Assembly (NCBI GenBank): GCA_024036415.1
Contig: JAMWET010004985.1
Location: 207,501-271,500 of the forward strand
Length of the DNA stretch: 64,000 nt
Source of the DNA: Prochilodus magdalenae
Taxonomy: Eukaryota; Chordata; Actinopteri; Characiformes; Prochilodontidae
Direction of reading: 5' to 3'
The notes below the pieces were generated by a model. It ran no database searches. It was not told the origin of the DNA and was given only the letters and a program-made list of their open reading frames with translations. Both the position numbers and the translations under genes were made by a program. Shown here piece after piece: positions 10,763-22,509 of the stretch; the first letter of the stretch is position 1; each line of letters starts with the position of its first letter.

Positions 10763-11116
10763 GTACAAAGCAATATGTGGCTGTTTTACTGGAACATATA
10801 AAGCTGCTAATACTTTCCCCGACCTGCACTGTAATATCTTTATATATCTATACTTTTTAAGGGTGAAACCCACTGATTACTGGTGGCGCTGATAACTGCG
10901 CTACTGCTCTTGGCAAACATGTCCTGTACAACATAACTGGACACATAACTGTACCACAATACTTGTAACACAATACTTGTACACATACTGTACTGCTTGC
11001 AACACATTTGTTTTCTGCTATTTGGTCTATTGCACTACACTTTTATATATGAGGTGATAGTAGACATGCACATTCTTCAACTGCACTGGAGAAGGAGCCT
11101 GACTGTGTTTTGTTAT
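10763..11116. other. No gene recognised
   Basis: Sequence between two CATC arrays. Only short chance ORFs. Confidence 0.5.
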
Positions 11117-11271
11117 ATCCATCCATCCATCAGTACATCCATTCATCTATTCATTTATACATCTATCTGTCCATCATCCACCTTTCCATCATCCATCTTT
11201 TTTTATTTATCTATCTATCCATCCGCCCATCCATCCATCCATCCATTTATCCATTTATCTATCCCCCCCTT
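11117..11271. repeat. CATC-type microsatellite
   Basis: Continues the CATC/TATC theme of the 10.2-10.8 kb array, including the block CAGTACATCCATTCATCTAT that also occurs near 10465. This suggests local duplication of microsatellite sequence. Confidence 0.9.
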
Positions 11272-11849
11272 TACATGTCATTCACCGAGCTGTTTCCGAG
11301 ATGGGAATGGAGCTCAGCTCCCTGATGTGTTCTGCCTGTTTTGAGTCCATCTGTTAGAGAAGACGAAGGGGGAAACTCACCTGACAGCCTCTGAGTGAGC
11401 CGGTCCGTTCAGCCGCCTTTCTCCATTTCTGTTTTTGTAAAATGAACTGACGAACCTCAGAGGTTTAGAGATGGTACACAACAACCGCCCACACAACCCC
11501 ACGCTAGAACCGCAGCTTGGCTGTATCGTACTATCGTGTTTTCCTCTTACACTCTCGCTTACCTGTTCTAGATCTTTCCTTCAGCAGATCTTGTTGTAGC
11601 ATTGGTGCATGTTCCCAGGCTGCACCGTAGAACTGGCCAGGCCGCACTGCATGGCTGTATACTTAAGAAACTGCAATCTCGTCTGTGTCCAGCTAAAGGA
11701 GGTCTGCTCGGTTCTATCACATGGTGAGGCAAGCTATCCGTTATACCATAGGCTGGTTTGGGTTAAAATGAGTAACCTTCGCCAAAAATACAAACTGAAC
11801 ATGAATTCATCTTATTCCACTGGCCAAGATATAAAAGAATAAATATGTT

Positions 11850-11867
11850 GGGGGGGGGGGGGGGGGG
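11850..11867 (+). repeat. Poly-G run of 18
   Basis: Uninterrupted G homopolymer. The matching position in the duplicate unit (about 13675) has only four Gs, so it expanded after the duplication or is an assembly or sequencing artefact. Confidence 0.9.
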
Positions 11868-12254
11868 AGTCACTCACAGGGAGCACACCCTGGTAGAGGC
11901 CCTGGGCTCCCAGGGACTCCGCTTGTTTATACTGGTGCTTGGTCTATGGTTTATTATAATCATGGCCTGAAATATAATCAGATTGCTATTAGCAGCAGAT
12001 GCATGAGATCCATTTAAATAAATTGAGATGGACATGCTTACACTTTCATGTGCTGAGGAAAATGTGCGTGGCAAAGTAAGTGAGCATCTAGCATTAGCAG
12101 CAACTAGAAGGTGAAGTTAGAGTCAGGTGTCTCGTTGTCATTTGTCCATCAGGTGAGAGTCGCTACCCTGTTGTATGTAGCATCAGTGTCAGATCTCTGT
12201 ACCACATGCTTGTGGAATTACGTCATGTGTAAGTGGCCATGTTCGTAGAAGTGC

Positions 12255-12530
12255 GTCATCTATCCAACCATCTGTCCATCCATTCGTCTGTTCATTCGTT
12301 CATCTTATCATTCGTTCGTTCATTCACCCCATCAATCATCTTTCACCCATCCATCCATCCTTCTATCCACCCATCTGTAATTTATTTATCAAGGATCTTT
12401 CACCCATCCATCTATCCATCCATCTAGCCAATACTATGTTATCCATTTATGCATTAAGCATTTTTCACCCATCCATTTATACTGTATATCCATCCATGCA
12501 TCCATCCATCCATCCATCCATCAACCTGAC
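12255..12530. repeat. CATC microsatellite in unit A
   Basis: CATC/CATT repeats with CACCCATCCAT blocks. Shorter than the corresponding array in unit B (14060-14570). Confidence 0.9.
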
Positions 12531-12589
12531 AATCCCTTTGTCAATCTATTTGTTTATGCACTGGTCCTTTTATCCGTTCATGCATCTAT

Positions 12590-13175
12590 TTGCAGTATTT
12601 CATGGCACAAAAAGAAAAAAACATCCAAGAAACTTCAGAAAACAAGTTGTTAATAGTTATCAGGCTGGAAAGGGCTGCAAAACCATCTCTAAAGAATTTG
12701 GACTCCACCAATCCACCATCAGACATATGGAGGAGTATTAAAATGATTGCTACCGTGCCCTGGAGTGTTTGCAATCCTTGCATCCTGTTAGTGCAGGCAC
12801 CATTGGCAGAGGGCTGCATGACGCAGGACTGCATGTATGCAGACCATTAAGACGACTGGCCTTAACACCACGTCAACATCGCCAAAGCCATGGAGTGACT
12901 CAGAATGGCAGCCATCTTCAGTGATGAGTCCCACTTGTGTCTTGGTGTAGATGACCAATGTATCCGTGTGTAGAGACACCGTGATCAGCACCATAATGAA
13001 CAGTCCAGAAGGCCTGGTGTCACTCCACCTCCACCCCTACTGCACCACCTGCAGGAACCGTGGGAGAATATTCAAGCTGCATGGGATGAACTATCACAGG
13101 ACACCATTAGGAACCTCTAATGCTGAGATGTCTGGCACATTGAGAGACATGCTGCTTCTGTATGTGTAGGTCAGT
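12590..13175 (+). pseudogene. Composite Tc1-like transposase remnant, unit A
   Basis: 12590-12740 encodes RKQVVNSYQAGKGCKTISKE followed by FGLHQSTIRHM, a Tc1 N-terminal helix-turn-helix. From about 12745 the sequence joins the 'AGCTGCACCC' family: VSAGTIGRGLHDAGLHV, then LALTPRQHRQ, then the CATCTTCAGTGATGAGTCCC block around the first catalytic Asp. It ends with a C-terminal LQEPWE...-like part. Parts are missing and frames shift. Confidence 0.65.
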
Positions 13176-14059
13176 ACATTAGTTAAAGATATGAGCAAAC
13201 AGTACTTAGTGTTCTATTCCTGCGTACCATGGGATGCCAATTAGGCCCCGCAAAATGGCCCTGCTGTTCTGCCTGTCTTGAGTTCATCTGTAAGAGAAGA
13301 CAAGTCTCCCTGACACCTCTGAGCCGGTCCGTTCAGCCACTTTCCCATTTCTGTTTGTAAAATGAACTGACGACCTCAGAGGGAGAGATGGGACAACAAC
13401 ACGCCCACAAACCCACACGCCCGGCTGGATGAGCTGTGACTCTTACACGCTTCTTCACTTCCCAGCAGTGTGAGGCATTCCCACACGTCCAGCAGCACAA
13501 TATAGGAAAAGCTCACAGAGTCAAGCATGCCAGCTCAGCTCCTCTCTGTCAGCTAAAGGAGGTCTGCTCTTTCATCACCGAGGCAGCTCCGGTTAACCAT
13601 GGCGGTTTGTTAAAAGGAGTAACCTTCGCCAAAATACAAACTGAACATGAATTCATCTTATTCCCACTGGCATAGGGGAGTCACTCACAGGGAGCACACC
13701 CTGGTAGAGGCCCTGGGCTCCCAGGCACTCCACTTGTTTCCACTGGTGCTTGGTCTATGGTTTATTATAATTATGGCCTGAAATATAATCAGATTGCTAT
13801 TAGCAGATACAGAGAATCCATTTAAATAATGGAGATGGAAATATTACACTTCATGTGCTGAGGAAAATGTGCGTGGCAAAGTAAGTGAGCATCTAGCATT
13901 AGCAGCAACTAGAAGGTGAAGTTAGAGTCAGGTGTCTCGTTGTCATTTGTCCATCAGGTGAGAGTCGCTACCCTGTTGTATGTAGCATCAGTGTCAGATC
14001 TCTGTACCACATGCTTGTGGAATTACGTCATGTGTAAGTGGCCATGTTCGTAGAAGTGC

Positions 14060-14570
14060 GTCATCTATCCAACCATCTCTCCATCCATTCGTCTGTTCAT
14101 TCGTTCATCTGTTCAGTCGTTCGTTCATTCACCCATCAATTTTTCTATTTATCCATCTTTCACGCATCCATCCATCCTTCTATCCATCCTCCTTCTATCC
14201 ATCCATCCATCTATCCATCCTTCCACCCATCTATCCACCCATCTGTAATTTATTTATCAAGGACTTTTCACCCATCAATCTATCCATCCATCCACCCAAT
14301 ACTATGTTATCCATTTATGCATCAAACATTTTTCACCCATCCATCCATCCATCCATCCTTCTATCCATCCATCCTTCTATCCATCCATCCATCCTTCCAC
14401 CCATCTATCCACCCATCTGTAATTTATTTATCAAGGACTTTTCACCCATCCATCTATCCATCCATCCATGTACCCAATACTATGTTATCCACTTATGCAT
14501 CAATCATTTTAAACCATCCATTTATATATCCATCCATCCATCCATACATCCATCAAACTGACAATCCCTT
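14060..14570. repeat. CATC microsatellite in unit B
   Basis: Imperfect CATC repeats with larger duplicated blocks (CATCTGTAATTTATTTATCA appears twice about 180 bases apart). The 215-codon frame across it is a repeat artefact. Confidence 0.9.
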
Positions 14571-14621
14571 CATCAATCTATTTGTTTATGCACTGGTCCT
14601 TTTATCCGTTCATGCATCTAT

Positions 14622-15400
14622 TTGCAGTATTTCATGGCACAAAAAGAAAAAAACATCCAAGAAACTTCAGAAAACAAGTTGTTAATAGTTATCAGGCTGG
14701 AAAGGGCCGCAAAACCATCTCTAAAGAATTTGGACTCCACCAATCCACCATCAGACATATGGAGGAGTATTAAAAGTCGTGTGCTGGAGGTTAGGGAACC
14801 AGCCCAGACCGGAGGGTCGCCGGTTCGATTCCCTGAACTGACAGTAACGACTGAGGTGCCCTTGAGCAAGGCACCTAACCCCCAACTGCTCCCTGGGCGC
14901 CGTGGATAGGGCTGCCCACCGCTCCGGGTAAGTGTGCTCACTGCCCCCTAGTGTGTGTGTTCACTAGTGAGTGTGTTTGTGGGTGTTTCACTTCACGGAT
15001 GGGTTAAATGCGGAGACTTAATTTCCCCACTGTGGGATCAACAAGGGATCAAAATCTAAATCTAAAATGATTGCTACCGTCCTCAGGAATGTTTGCCATC
15101 CTTGCATCCTGTTAGTGCAGACACCATTGGCAGAGGGCTGCACGACGCAGGACTGCATGTATGCAGACCATTAAGACGACTGGCCTTAACACCACGTCAA
15201 CATCGCCAAAGCCATGGAGTGACTCAGAACGGCAGCCATCTTCAGTGATTAGTCCCACTTTAGTCTTGGTGGAGATGACCAATGATCCGTGTGTGGAGAC
15301 ACCGTGATCAGCACCAAAATGAATGAGTCCAGAAGGCCTGGTGTCACTCCACCTCCACCCCTATCCCACCCCTGCTTCTGTATGTGTAGGTCAGTACATT
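14622..15400 (+). pseudogene. Composite Tc1-like transposase remnant, unit B
   Basis: Duplicate of 12590-13175, with the same helix-turn-helix coding block at 14622-14770. It is split by a SINE and lacks the final C-terminal block. Confidence 0.65.
14776..15062 (+). mobile_element. tRNA-derived SINE, family A
   Basis: The head carries GGTTCGATTCCC, a good polymerase III B-box. The body has CCCTTGAGCAAGGCACCTAA and CCCCTAGTGTGTGTGTTCAC. The tail has GGGTTAAATGCGGAG and an ATCTAAATCTAAAA end. The element is flanked by TAAAA (14771-14775 and 15063-15067). Unit A has the unoccupied site, with one TAAAA. Confidence 0.9.
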
Positions 15401-15484
15401 AGTTAAAGATATGAGCAAACAGTACTTAGTGTTCTATTCCTGCGTACCATGGAATGCCAATTAGGCCCCGCAAAATGGCCCTGC

Positions 15485-16129
15485 TTTTAGAGCCACTGAG
15501 TGTGAATAAAAATAAAGCTCCTCAGCCTCTGCTTCACGACTCACTGGTTTGATTCCACGCTGATCTGAATTAGATTTAATCAGGCCGTTCTCTGCAAGCG
15601 GTGACAAACTGTCATCGTGCTCTCGGACTAGATTAAACACACTGCATCATCTTGATAGGAAAGTAGGCTGCGGTGAGTGATCGCTATGGGACGAAAGAAT
15701 GAACACTAATCCGCTTCTTCCAGCGTATTAGGAATACGTCCTGAGCTCCATGGCCTGAAGGCCCATTCCTGTAACAGTTAGAAAGGCCTCAGCTGTCACA
15801 GGCATCACGTTTACGCCCCCGGCAGCTCCTCCTCCCGTTCCACATTACCGGCATCCTGAACACACCTGTGTTTCATCGTCTGTTAATCCTACGATCTGTC
15901 CTCTCGAGCTTTATATTCAGGTAACAGATTTAATAAGACTTATTATTCACTAACTGCCGTGAATTATGGAATCAGTAGAAGAGAATACGAGGAGGAACAT
16001 GCTCGGAGTGATGCTGAGTAACATCACAGCCGTGGATCATCATTTAGGAATCCTGTGTCTGTTGCCTGTATAGTGTATGAAGTCATCTTAAAACAAGGTC
16101 TCATCTTTGCAATTAGGAACCGGTTCCAC
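15485..16129. other. No gene recognised
   Basis: Non-repetitive as far as can be seen, with only short ORFs. Confidence 0.5.
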
Positions 16130-17140
16130 AGTTTTGGAGCTGGCTCCACAATTTTAGACATATCTGCAGGATTCCAACTCTGGAATGTTTGGTTTGATCG
16201 GGAATGCTGTGCTTGTATACAGCTCTTCGGTGTGCTTGTAAGCAGGTTTTGGAACCAGTTATTGGTTATGGTTCCAGTTATAGTTCCATGAAGATATCTG
16301 CAGCATTCCATCTCTGGAATGTTTGGTCTGATCGGGAATAATGTGCTTGTAGGCGACTCTTCGGTGTGCTTGTAAGCAGGTTTTGGTTACCAGTTATTGG
16401 TTATGGTTCCAATTGTGGTTCCATGAAGATATCTGCAGCATTCCATCTCTGGAATGTTTGATCTAGTTGGGAATGGTGTGCTATTATGCTGATTTTTAAT
16501 TCCAGTTTAGGAGATATCTGCAGCATTCCATCTCTGGAATGTTTGATATACTTGGAAATGTTGTGCTTGTATGCTGATTTTTGGTTCCAGTTTAGGAGAT
16601 ATCTGCAGCATTCCATCTCTGGAATGTTTGGTCTAGTCGGGAATGGTGTGCTTGTATGGTGATTTTTGGGTCCCGTCTGGAGATATCAGCAGCATTCCAT
16701 CTCTGGTATGTTTGGTCTAATCGGGAATGGTGTGCTTGTTTGTTGATTTTTGGGTCCCGTCTGGAGATAACAGCAGCATTCCATCTCTGGAATGTTTGGT
16801 CTAATCGGCAAAGGTATGCTTGTCTGCTGATTTTTGGTTCCAGTTTAGAAGATATCTGCAGCATTCCATCTCTGGAATGTTTGGTCTAATTGGGAATGGT
16901 GCGCTTGTATGCCAATTTTTGGTTCCAGTTCAGGAGATGTCTGCAGCATTCCATCTCTGGAATGTTTGATATACTGAGAAATGTTGTGCTTGTATGCTGA
17001 TTTGCAGTTCCATTGTAAGATATATCAGTTGCAGCTTCATTGCAACTCTGAATTGTATGGTTAAATCAGGAATGGTGTGCTTGCATGCAACTTTTAGGTT
17101 CCAGTTTTGAAAATATCTCCAGCATTCCAACTCTAGACTA
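16130..17140. repeat. 85-bp tandem repeat, array 1
   Basis: CAGCATTCCA recurs at 16301, 16436, 16521, 16606, 16690, 16774, 16859 and 16944: one 135-bp interval, then 84-85 bp. Each unit has an interrupted palindrome, CATTCCA-TCTC-TGGAATG. Degenerate units flank it on both sides. The same unit forms array 2 at 21.6 kb. Confidence 0.9.
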
Positions 17141-17206
17141 TTTGGTCTTACCCGGAAAGATTACAATTATTGTGTGAATGTGTTTACTTTAGCCTATTAC
17201 ATGTTT

Positions 17207-17462
17207 CATATCGTCGCTGTCCAAAGAAAAACATGTATCTCCATTTTTGTTGATTTTTACTTTTATGCCTCATTGGATCACATGAGCTGCTGTTTACACT
17301 GGCTGTGAATTTCATGAAAAATGGACCAAAAGAAATGGCCCGAAACTGCTTGGAAAGACGTCTGGTTCCATTGACTTCCATTCAAATTAAATCAGGTTTT
17401 TGGCCTCTCCTGTAAAGTTGCCATTTTGAGATACCTGTTTTTCTTTGGACAGCGACGATATG
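17207..17462. mobile_element. 256-bp MITE with about 33-bp inverted repeats
   Basis: Left end CATATCGTCGCTGTCCAAAG and onward is mirrored at the right end (CTTTGGACAGCGACGATATG), with the match continuing inward through AAAAACA-GTATCTC. A TA dinucleotide at each edge would suit a Tc1/mariner-type MITE. The interior has no ORF. Confidence 0.85.
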
Positions 17463-18639
17463 GACAATTATATGGGATTATAGATGCTCTTCTAATGATA
17501 CGGTATTACATGCTTTGTTAAACCACTGTTGAGTCTAAACACAGCCTGTTTACATGTGACATCACACATGTCATGTGCCATCTCATGTTTTGTAAAGAGT
17601 TACCCAACGTTCCAGTAAATACAGTGGATGTATTTACCACCTAATCAGGTCACTGGCTTTGGTCCATATGTAGTAATGAGAGAAGTAGCGGTTGATTTGA
17701 GACACACTTGTTGCCGGCCTGTATTTCCTGGCTTTTTACATTGTCTTTGTGAAATGTCGCTGTTCATGCAGACTCGAGCTCACGCTCCTGTGACTTCCTG
17801 TTCAGTGTTCCCTGTTTGTCTTGTTTGTTCTCATGGCCCTGTTCGCTGTGTTTGTGTTAAAGCTACATGAAGCAAGTCTTTGAACCCCCAGCTTCCGTCA
17901 GTTTTGGCACATCAGCATGAAAGACTTTAGCTGCTTCTTCTGGTCTCTGTAAAGAAGGTGCCCCTTTTCTCACAGAGTCACCCTGGCTTACATGAGAGGG
18001 CATGCACAAAGCCAAACTGTGCATAATGCTAATAGAAACAGAAAGCAATGATGTGCTAATCTGGTACAGTCAAGTCTGGACGGGCAAGGTGTGTAAAGCT
18101 TAAAGAGAGGTAAAAAAAAGAGAGTCTTAGAGAAGTTAGGATGGGGAAAGGTCACCACTCTTAGAAAGACGGCCCTGGGAAATAGTGCAACAATCCGGGT
18201 AGAACGTTTCTCAGGGAAAATTGAATAGAATTGAGAGGAACTGAAATGATTATCAGCTGCAGCTATATAATATCATTAAAAGATTCAGAGAATTCAGAGA
18301 AAGCCCTGTTTGTAAGCGGACAAGGACCAAAACCAGTACTGGAAGGCTGTGATCTTCAGGCCCTTAAACAGCACTGCATTACAACAGCCCTGGTCCTGTA
18401 CTGAAATCACTGCATGGGATCAGAATCATCTCATACACCATCATCTGCAAATTAAAACTCTACCATGCAAAGCAGAAACCAAATATACACACATCGTAGC
18501 CTTCTCTGCCCATCATGAAATCAGAAATCAGCCACAGAAGATCTGTTGAGCATGTGAACTACTACGAAATCAGATATCAGGCAAGAATGGGAAACGTGTC
18601 CCCTGTGGGCAGCGTCCAGTGGGCAGCTGTCCAGCTGTC
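17463..18639. other. No gene recognised
   Basis: No motif, RNA gene or strong repeat recognised. Contains only short ORFs. Confidence 0.5.
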
Positions 18640-20420
18640 CACCAACACACTACTTACAGTACACTAACACAATACACTTACTGAGTCACTGTACACCAAC
18701 ACACTACTTACAGTACACTAACGCATTACACTTACTGAGTTACTGTACACCAACACACTACTTACAGCACACTAACGCATTACACTTACTGAGTTACTGT
18801 ACACCAACACACTACTTACAGCACACTAACGCATTACACTTACTGAGTTACTGTACACCAACACACTACTTACAGTACACTAACACACTACACTTACTGA
18901 GTTACTGTCCACCAACACACTACTTACAGGACACTAACACACTACACTTACTGAGTTACTGTCCACCAACACACTACTTACAGGACACTAACACACTACA
19001 CTTACTGAGTTACTGTACACCTACACACTACTTACAGCACACTAACGCATTACACTTACTGAGTTACTGTACACCAACACACTACTTACAGGACACTAAC
19101 ACATTACACTTACTGAGTTACTGTACACCTACACACTACTTACAGCACACTAACGCATTACACTTACTGAGTTACTGTACACCAACACACTACTTACAGG
19201 ACACTAACACATTACACTTACTGAGTTACTGTACACCAACACGCTACTTACAGTACACTAACACATTACACTTACTGAGATACTGTACGCCAACACGCTA
19301 CTTACAGCACACTAACACATTACACTTACTGAGTTACTGTACACCAACACACTACTTACAGCACACCAACGCATTACACTTACTGAGTTACCGTACACCA
19401 ACACACTACTTACAGTACACTAACACATTACACTTACTGAGTTACTGCACACCAACACGCTACTTACAGCACACTAATACATTACACTTACTGAGTTACT
19501 GTACATCAACACACTACTTACAGGACACTAACGCATTACACTTACTGAGTTACTGTACATCAACACACTACTTACAGCACACTAACGCATTACACTTACT
19601 GAGTTACTGTACACCAACACACTACTTACAGCACACTAACACATTACACTTACTGAGTTACTGTACATCAACACACTACTTACAGCACACTAACGCATTA
19701 CACTTACTGAGTTACTGTACACCAACACACTACTTACAGCACACTAACACATTACACTTACTGAGTTACTGTACACCAACACACTACTTACAGTACACTA
19801 ACACATTACACTTACTGAGTTACTGCACACCAACACACTACTTACAGCACACTAACACATTACACTTACTGAGTTACTGTACACTTATACACTACTTACA
19901 GTACACTAACACATTACACGTACTGAGATACTGTACACCAACACACTACTTACAGTACACTAACACATTACACTTACTGAGTTACTGTACACCGACACAC
20001 TACTTACAGTACACTAACGCATTACACTTACTGAGTTACTGTACACCAACACACTACTTACAGTACACTAACGCATTACACTTACTGAGTTACTGCACAC
20101 CAACACACTACTTACAGCACACTAACACATTACACTTACTGAGTTACTGTACACTTATACACTACTTACAGTACACTAACACATTACACTTACTGAGATA
20201 CTGTACACCAACACACTACTTACAGTACACTAACACATTACACTTACTGAGTTACTGTACACCAACACACTACTTACAGTACACTAACACATTACACTTA
20301 CTGAGTTACTGCACACCAACACACTACTTACAGCACACTAACACATTACACTTACTGAGTTACTGTACACTTATACACTACTTACAGTACACTAACACAT
20401 TACACTTACTGAGTTACTGT
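18640..20420. repeat. 54-bp satellite, 33 units
   Basis: The unit contains ACCAACACACTACTTACAG, then CACTAACACATTACACTTAC and TGAGTTACTGT. Length 1781 bp divided by 54 gives 33.0 units. A variant unit with ACACTTATAC recurs at 19881, 20151 and 20367 (270 and 216 bp apart, five and four units), showing higher-order duplication near the right end. Units on the left side carry more GCATTACAC variants. Confidence 0.95.
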
Positions 20421-21559
20421 CCTACACTGAATATGAATATTTTCCCAGAGTATGGCTAAAGTGATGATCTTGCTCGACCAGTCATTATTCTGCAGGACTT
20501 TTACACCACCTGTTGGTATTGGCTAAGCTTTCTAACCCTAGTAGAGGTGATGGAGGAGGTTCTAGGTTTGCCTAAAGTCGAGTCGAGCTGGTACCATGCA
20601 GTGGAAAAGTGTCTATACAGCCTCAAACACGTTCTATTAGAATGACAGAGATTCTTTACAGTGTAGATTCATTCATGGTTCTAAACCCCCCGATAATCCT
20701 CAGGAACAGGAACAAGAGATCCGAACAGGAAGCAAACCTCAGGGTTTACATATGTGGTAAGGAAGACTTGAGAGAAGAAATAAAGAGAGAGTGCTCCATA
20801 GAAAAGTGTGCCACTGCCTGGCTGCAGTTGCGGGGGCCGACCGAGGGGAACCGTCTGAATATTTAATTGCTTCACCTCTAAATATAAAGAGCAAAAACAG
20901 AAATCTAAATTTGATGAAATTTGGCTATGGCTCCGCCCCCCACCTTTCAAAAACCCTCCTTCCAACTCGTTTTTGTGCTGTCAATCCAGTGCTAGTCTAA
21001 ACCCCATCCCTGTCTGTCTCTCTCTGCCTCTCTCTCTTCCTCTCTACCGTTGTCTGACTCACATGTCTTCAGCATGCTTGCTTGTGATGCAGGAAAGGTC
21101 TCCCTGGAGGCAGTTGCTAAGCAACTGGCTGCTGTTGGATTATGGGTTAAGTTAGAGGCAAGGAAACGCGACCATGGTAGATGGTATGTGACAGAGAAAC
21201 AGGCAGAGGGCATTTTCGTGTACGTGTGTTATCTGTGTGCATATGTATGTGTGCATATGTATATGTGCTCATAAGCCAATAATGACTGGGCTAAACAGCC
21301 ACAGCCATTGTTCTCTGTAATATTAACTAATAGAGTAGTAATGGAGTTTTTCTTTTAGCTAGAACCAAAAATACTAGAATGTACTCCTAATAAAAAGTGT
21401 GAGGAATCCTGCACTAATGCTAGGTAGCCCTGCACTCAAACCAGCTTCAGTCTGTCATCACATGGATTCCACAAGATGTTGGAAACATTGCTTTGAGATT
21501 CTGGTCCATGATAAAGTGATTGCATAATGTAATTCATGCATATTTCCATGATGCAAATC
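20421..21559. other. No gene recognised
   Basis: Short frames (for example 20609-20866 and 21050-21274) match no family I recognise. A CT-rich stretch lies near 21012-21045. Confidence 0.5.
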
Positions 21560-22090
21560 TTTTGAAGATATTGTAGATATATCCATATCTGGAATGTTTG
21601 GTCTAATCGGGAATGGTGTGCTTATATGCAGCTAATTGCTTCCAGATCTGAAGATATCTGCAGCATTCCATATTTGGAATGTTTGGTCTATTTGGGAATG
21701 GTGTGCTTATATGCAGCTATTTGTTTCCAGATTTGAAGATATCTGCAGCATTCCATATCTGGAATGTTTGGTCTAATCGGGAATGGTGTGCTTGTATGCA
21801 TTTTTTTTGTTTCCAGATTTGAAGATATCTGCAGCATTCCATATCTGGAATGTTTGGTCTAATCGGGAATGGTGTGCTTTCGTGCAGCGTTTTGATTCGA
21901 TTTTTGAAGATATCTGCAGCATTCCATATCTAGAATGTTTGGCCTAATTGGGAATGGTGTGCTCGTATGCAGCTTTTTGTTTCAAGATTTGAAGATATCT
22001 GCAGCATTCCATATCTAGAATGTTTGGTCTAATCGGGAATGGTATGCTTGCATGCAGCTTTTTGGTTCCAGTTTTGGAAATATAAATATT
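21560..22090. repeat. 85-bp tandem repeat, array 2
   Basis: CAGCATTCCA at 21661, 21746, 21832, 21917 and 22002 gives an 85-86 bp period, about six units. It is the same monomer as array 1 but with CATTCCA-TATC-TGGAATG as the palindrome. Units here are more alike than in array 1, suggesting later amplification. Confidence 0.9.
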
Positions 22091-22509
22091 TTCGTGATGT
22101 GAATCTCCCGTGAATCTCACCTCACCTAAGGTGTCCAACTAAATTCAGATCCAGGTACTGGATAGCTAAACTAATGAAGCTGGTTTTTGAGGACCTTTGC
22201 TTTGTGACCTGGTGCTACAGGACATGGCATTTAATGACTGACTGATTGGTATTAATTAACCCAAAGTATGGCATGAAAACAGTCCCTACGCCAGTACACC
22301 ACATCTACCAGTCTAGACTGCCTCCACAAGACCAGCTATGTCCATGTATTCATATCGCCAAATTCTGACCATACCATCTGTGTGCCTCAGCAGACATCGA
22401 GATTTTTCAGATCATGCTTTTTTTCCAGTCAGTTGGCCAGTGGTGGCGAGTGGTGTGCCCACTGCGTCCTCTTCTTGGCCAACAGAAGTGGAACCTGATG
22501 TGGGTTTAT
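22091..22509. other. No gene recognised
   Basis: Unannotated sequence between the 85-bp array and a hAT element. Confidence 0.5.

Larger units (their letters stand above)
11338..13264 (+). repeat. Tandem duplication, unit A
   Basis: Unit A begins TGTTCTGCCTGTTTTGAGTC and ends AAAATGGCCCTGC. Unit B begins at the next base with TGTTCTGCCTGTCTTGAGTT and ends with the same AAAATGGCCCTGC at 15484. The units are colinear over about 1.9 kb and share a non-coding block, a CATC array and a Tc1 remnant. Unit A has an 18-base G run (11850-11867) absent from B. Confidence 0.9.
13265..15484 (+). repeat. Tandem duplication, unit B
   Basis: Second copy of the 11338-13264 unit, directly adjacent in the same orientation. 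It differs by a longer CATC array, a SINE insertion (14776-15062) and a shorter Tc1 3' end. Confidence 0.9.

Noticed and set aside
10065..10892. 275-codon frame rich in IHPSIHPS
   Set aside because: Direct product of the CATC microsatellite; no start context, domain or composition typical of a gene.
14038..14685. 215-codon frame across unit B
   Set aside because: CATC repeat translation running into a Tc1 helix-turn-helix remnant in another context.
18640..22090. CRISPR array-like regular repeats
   Set aside because: The repeats are directly tandem with no unique spacers, in a vertebrate genome; they are satellites.
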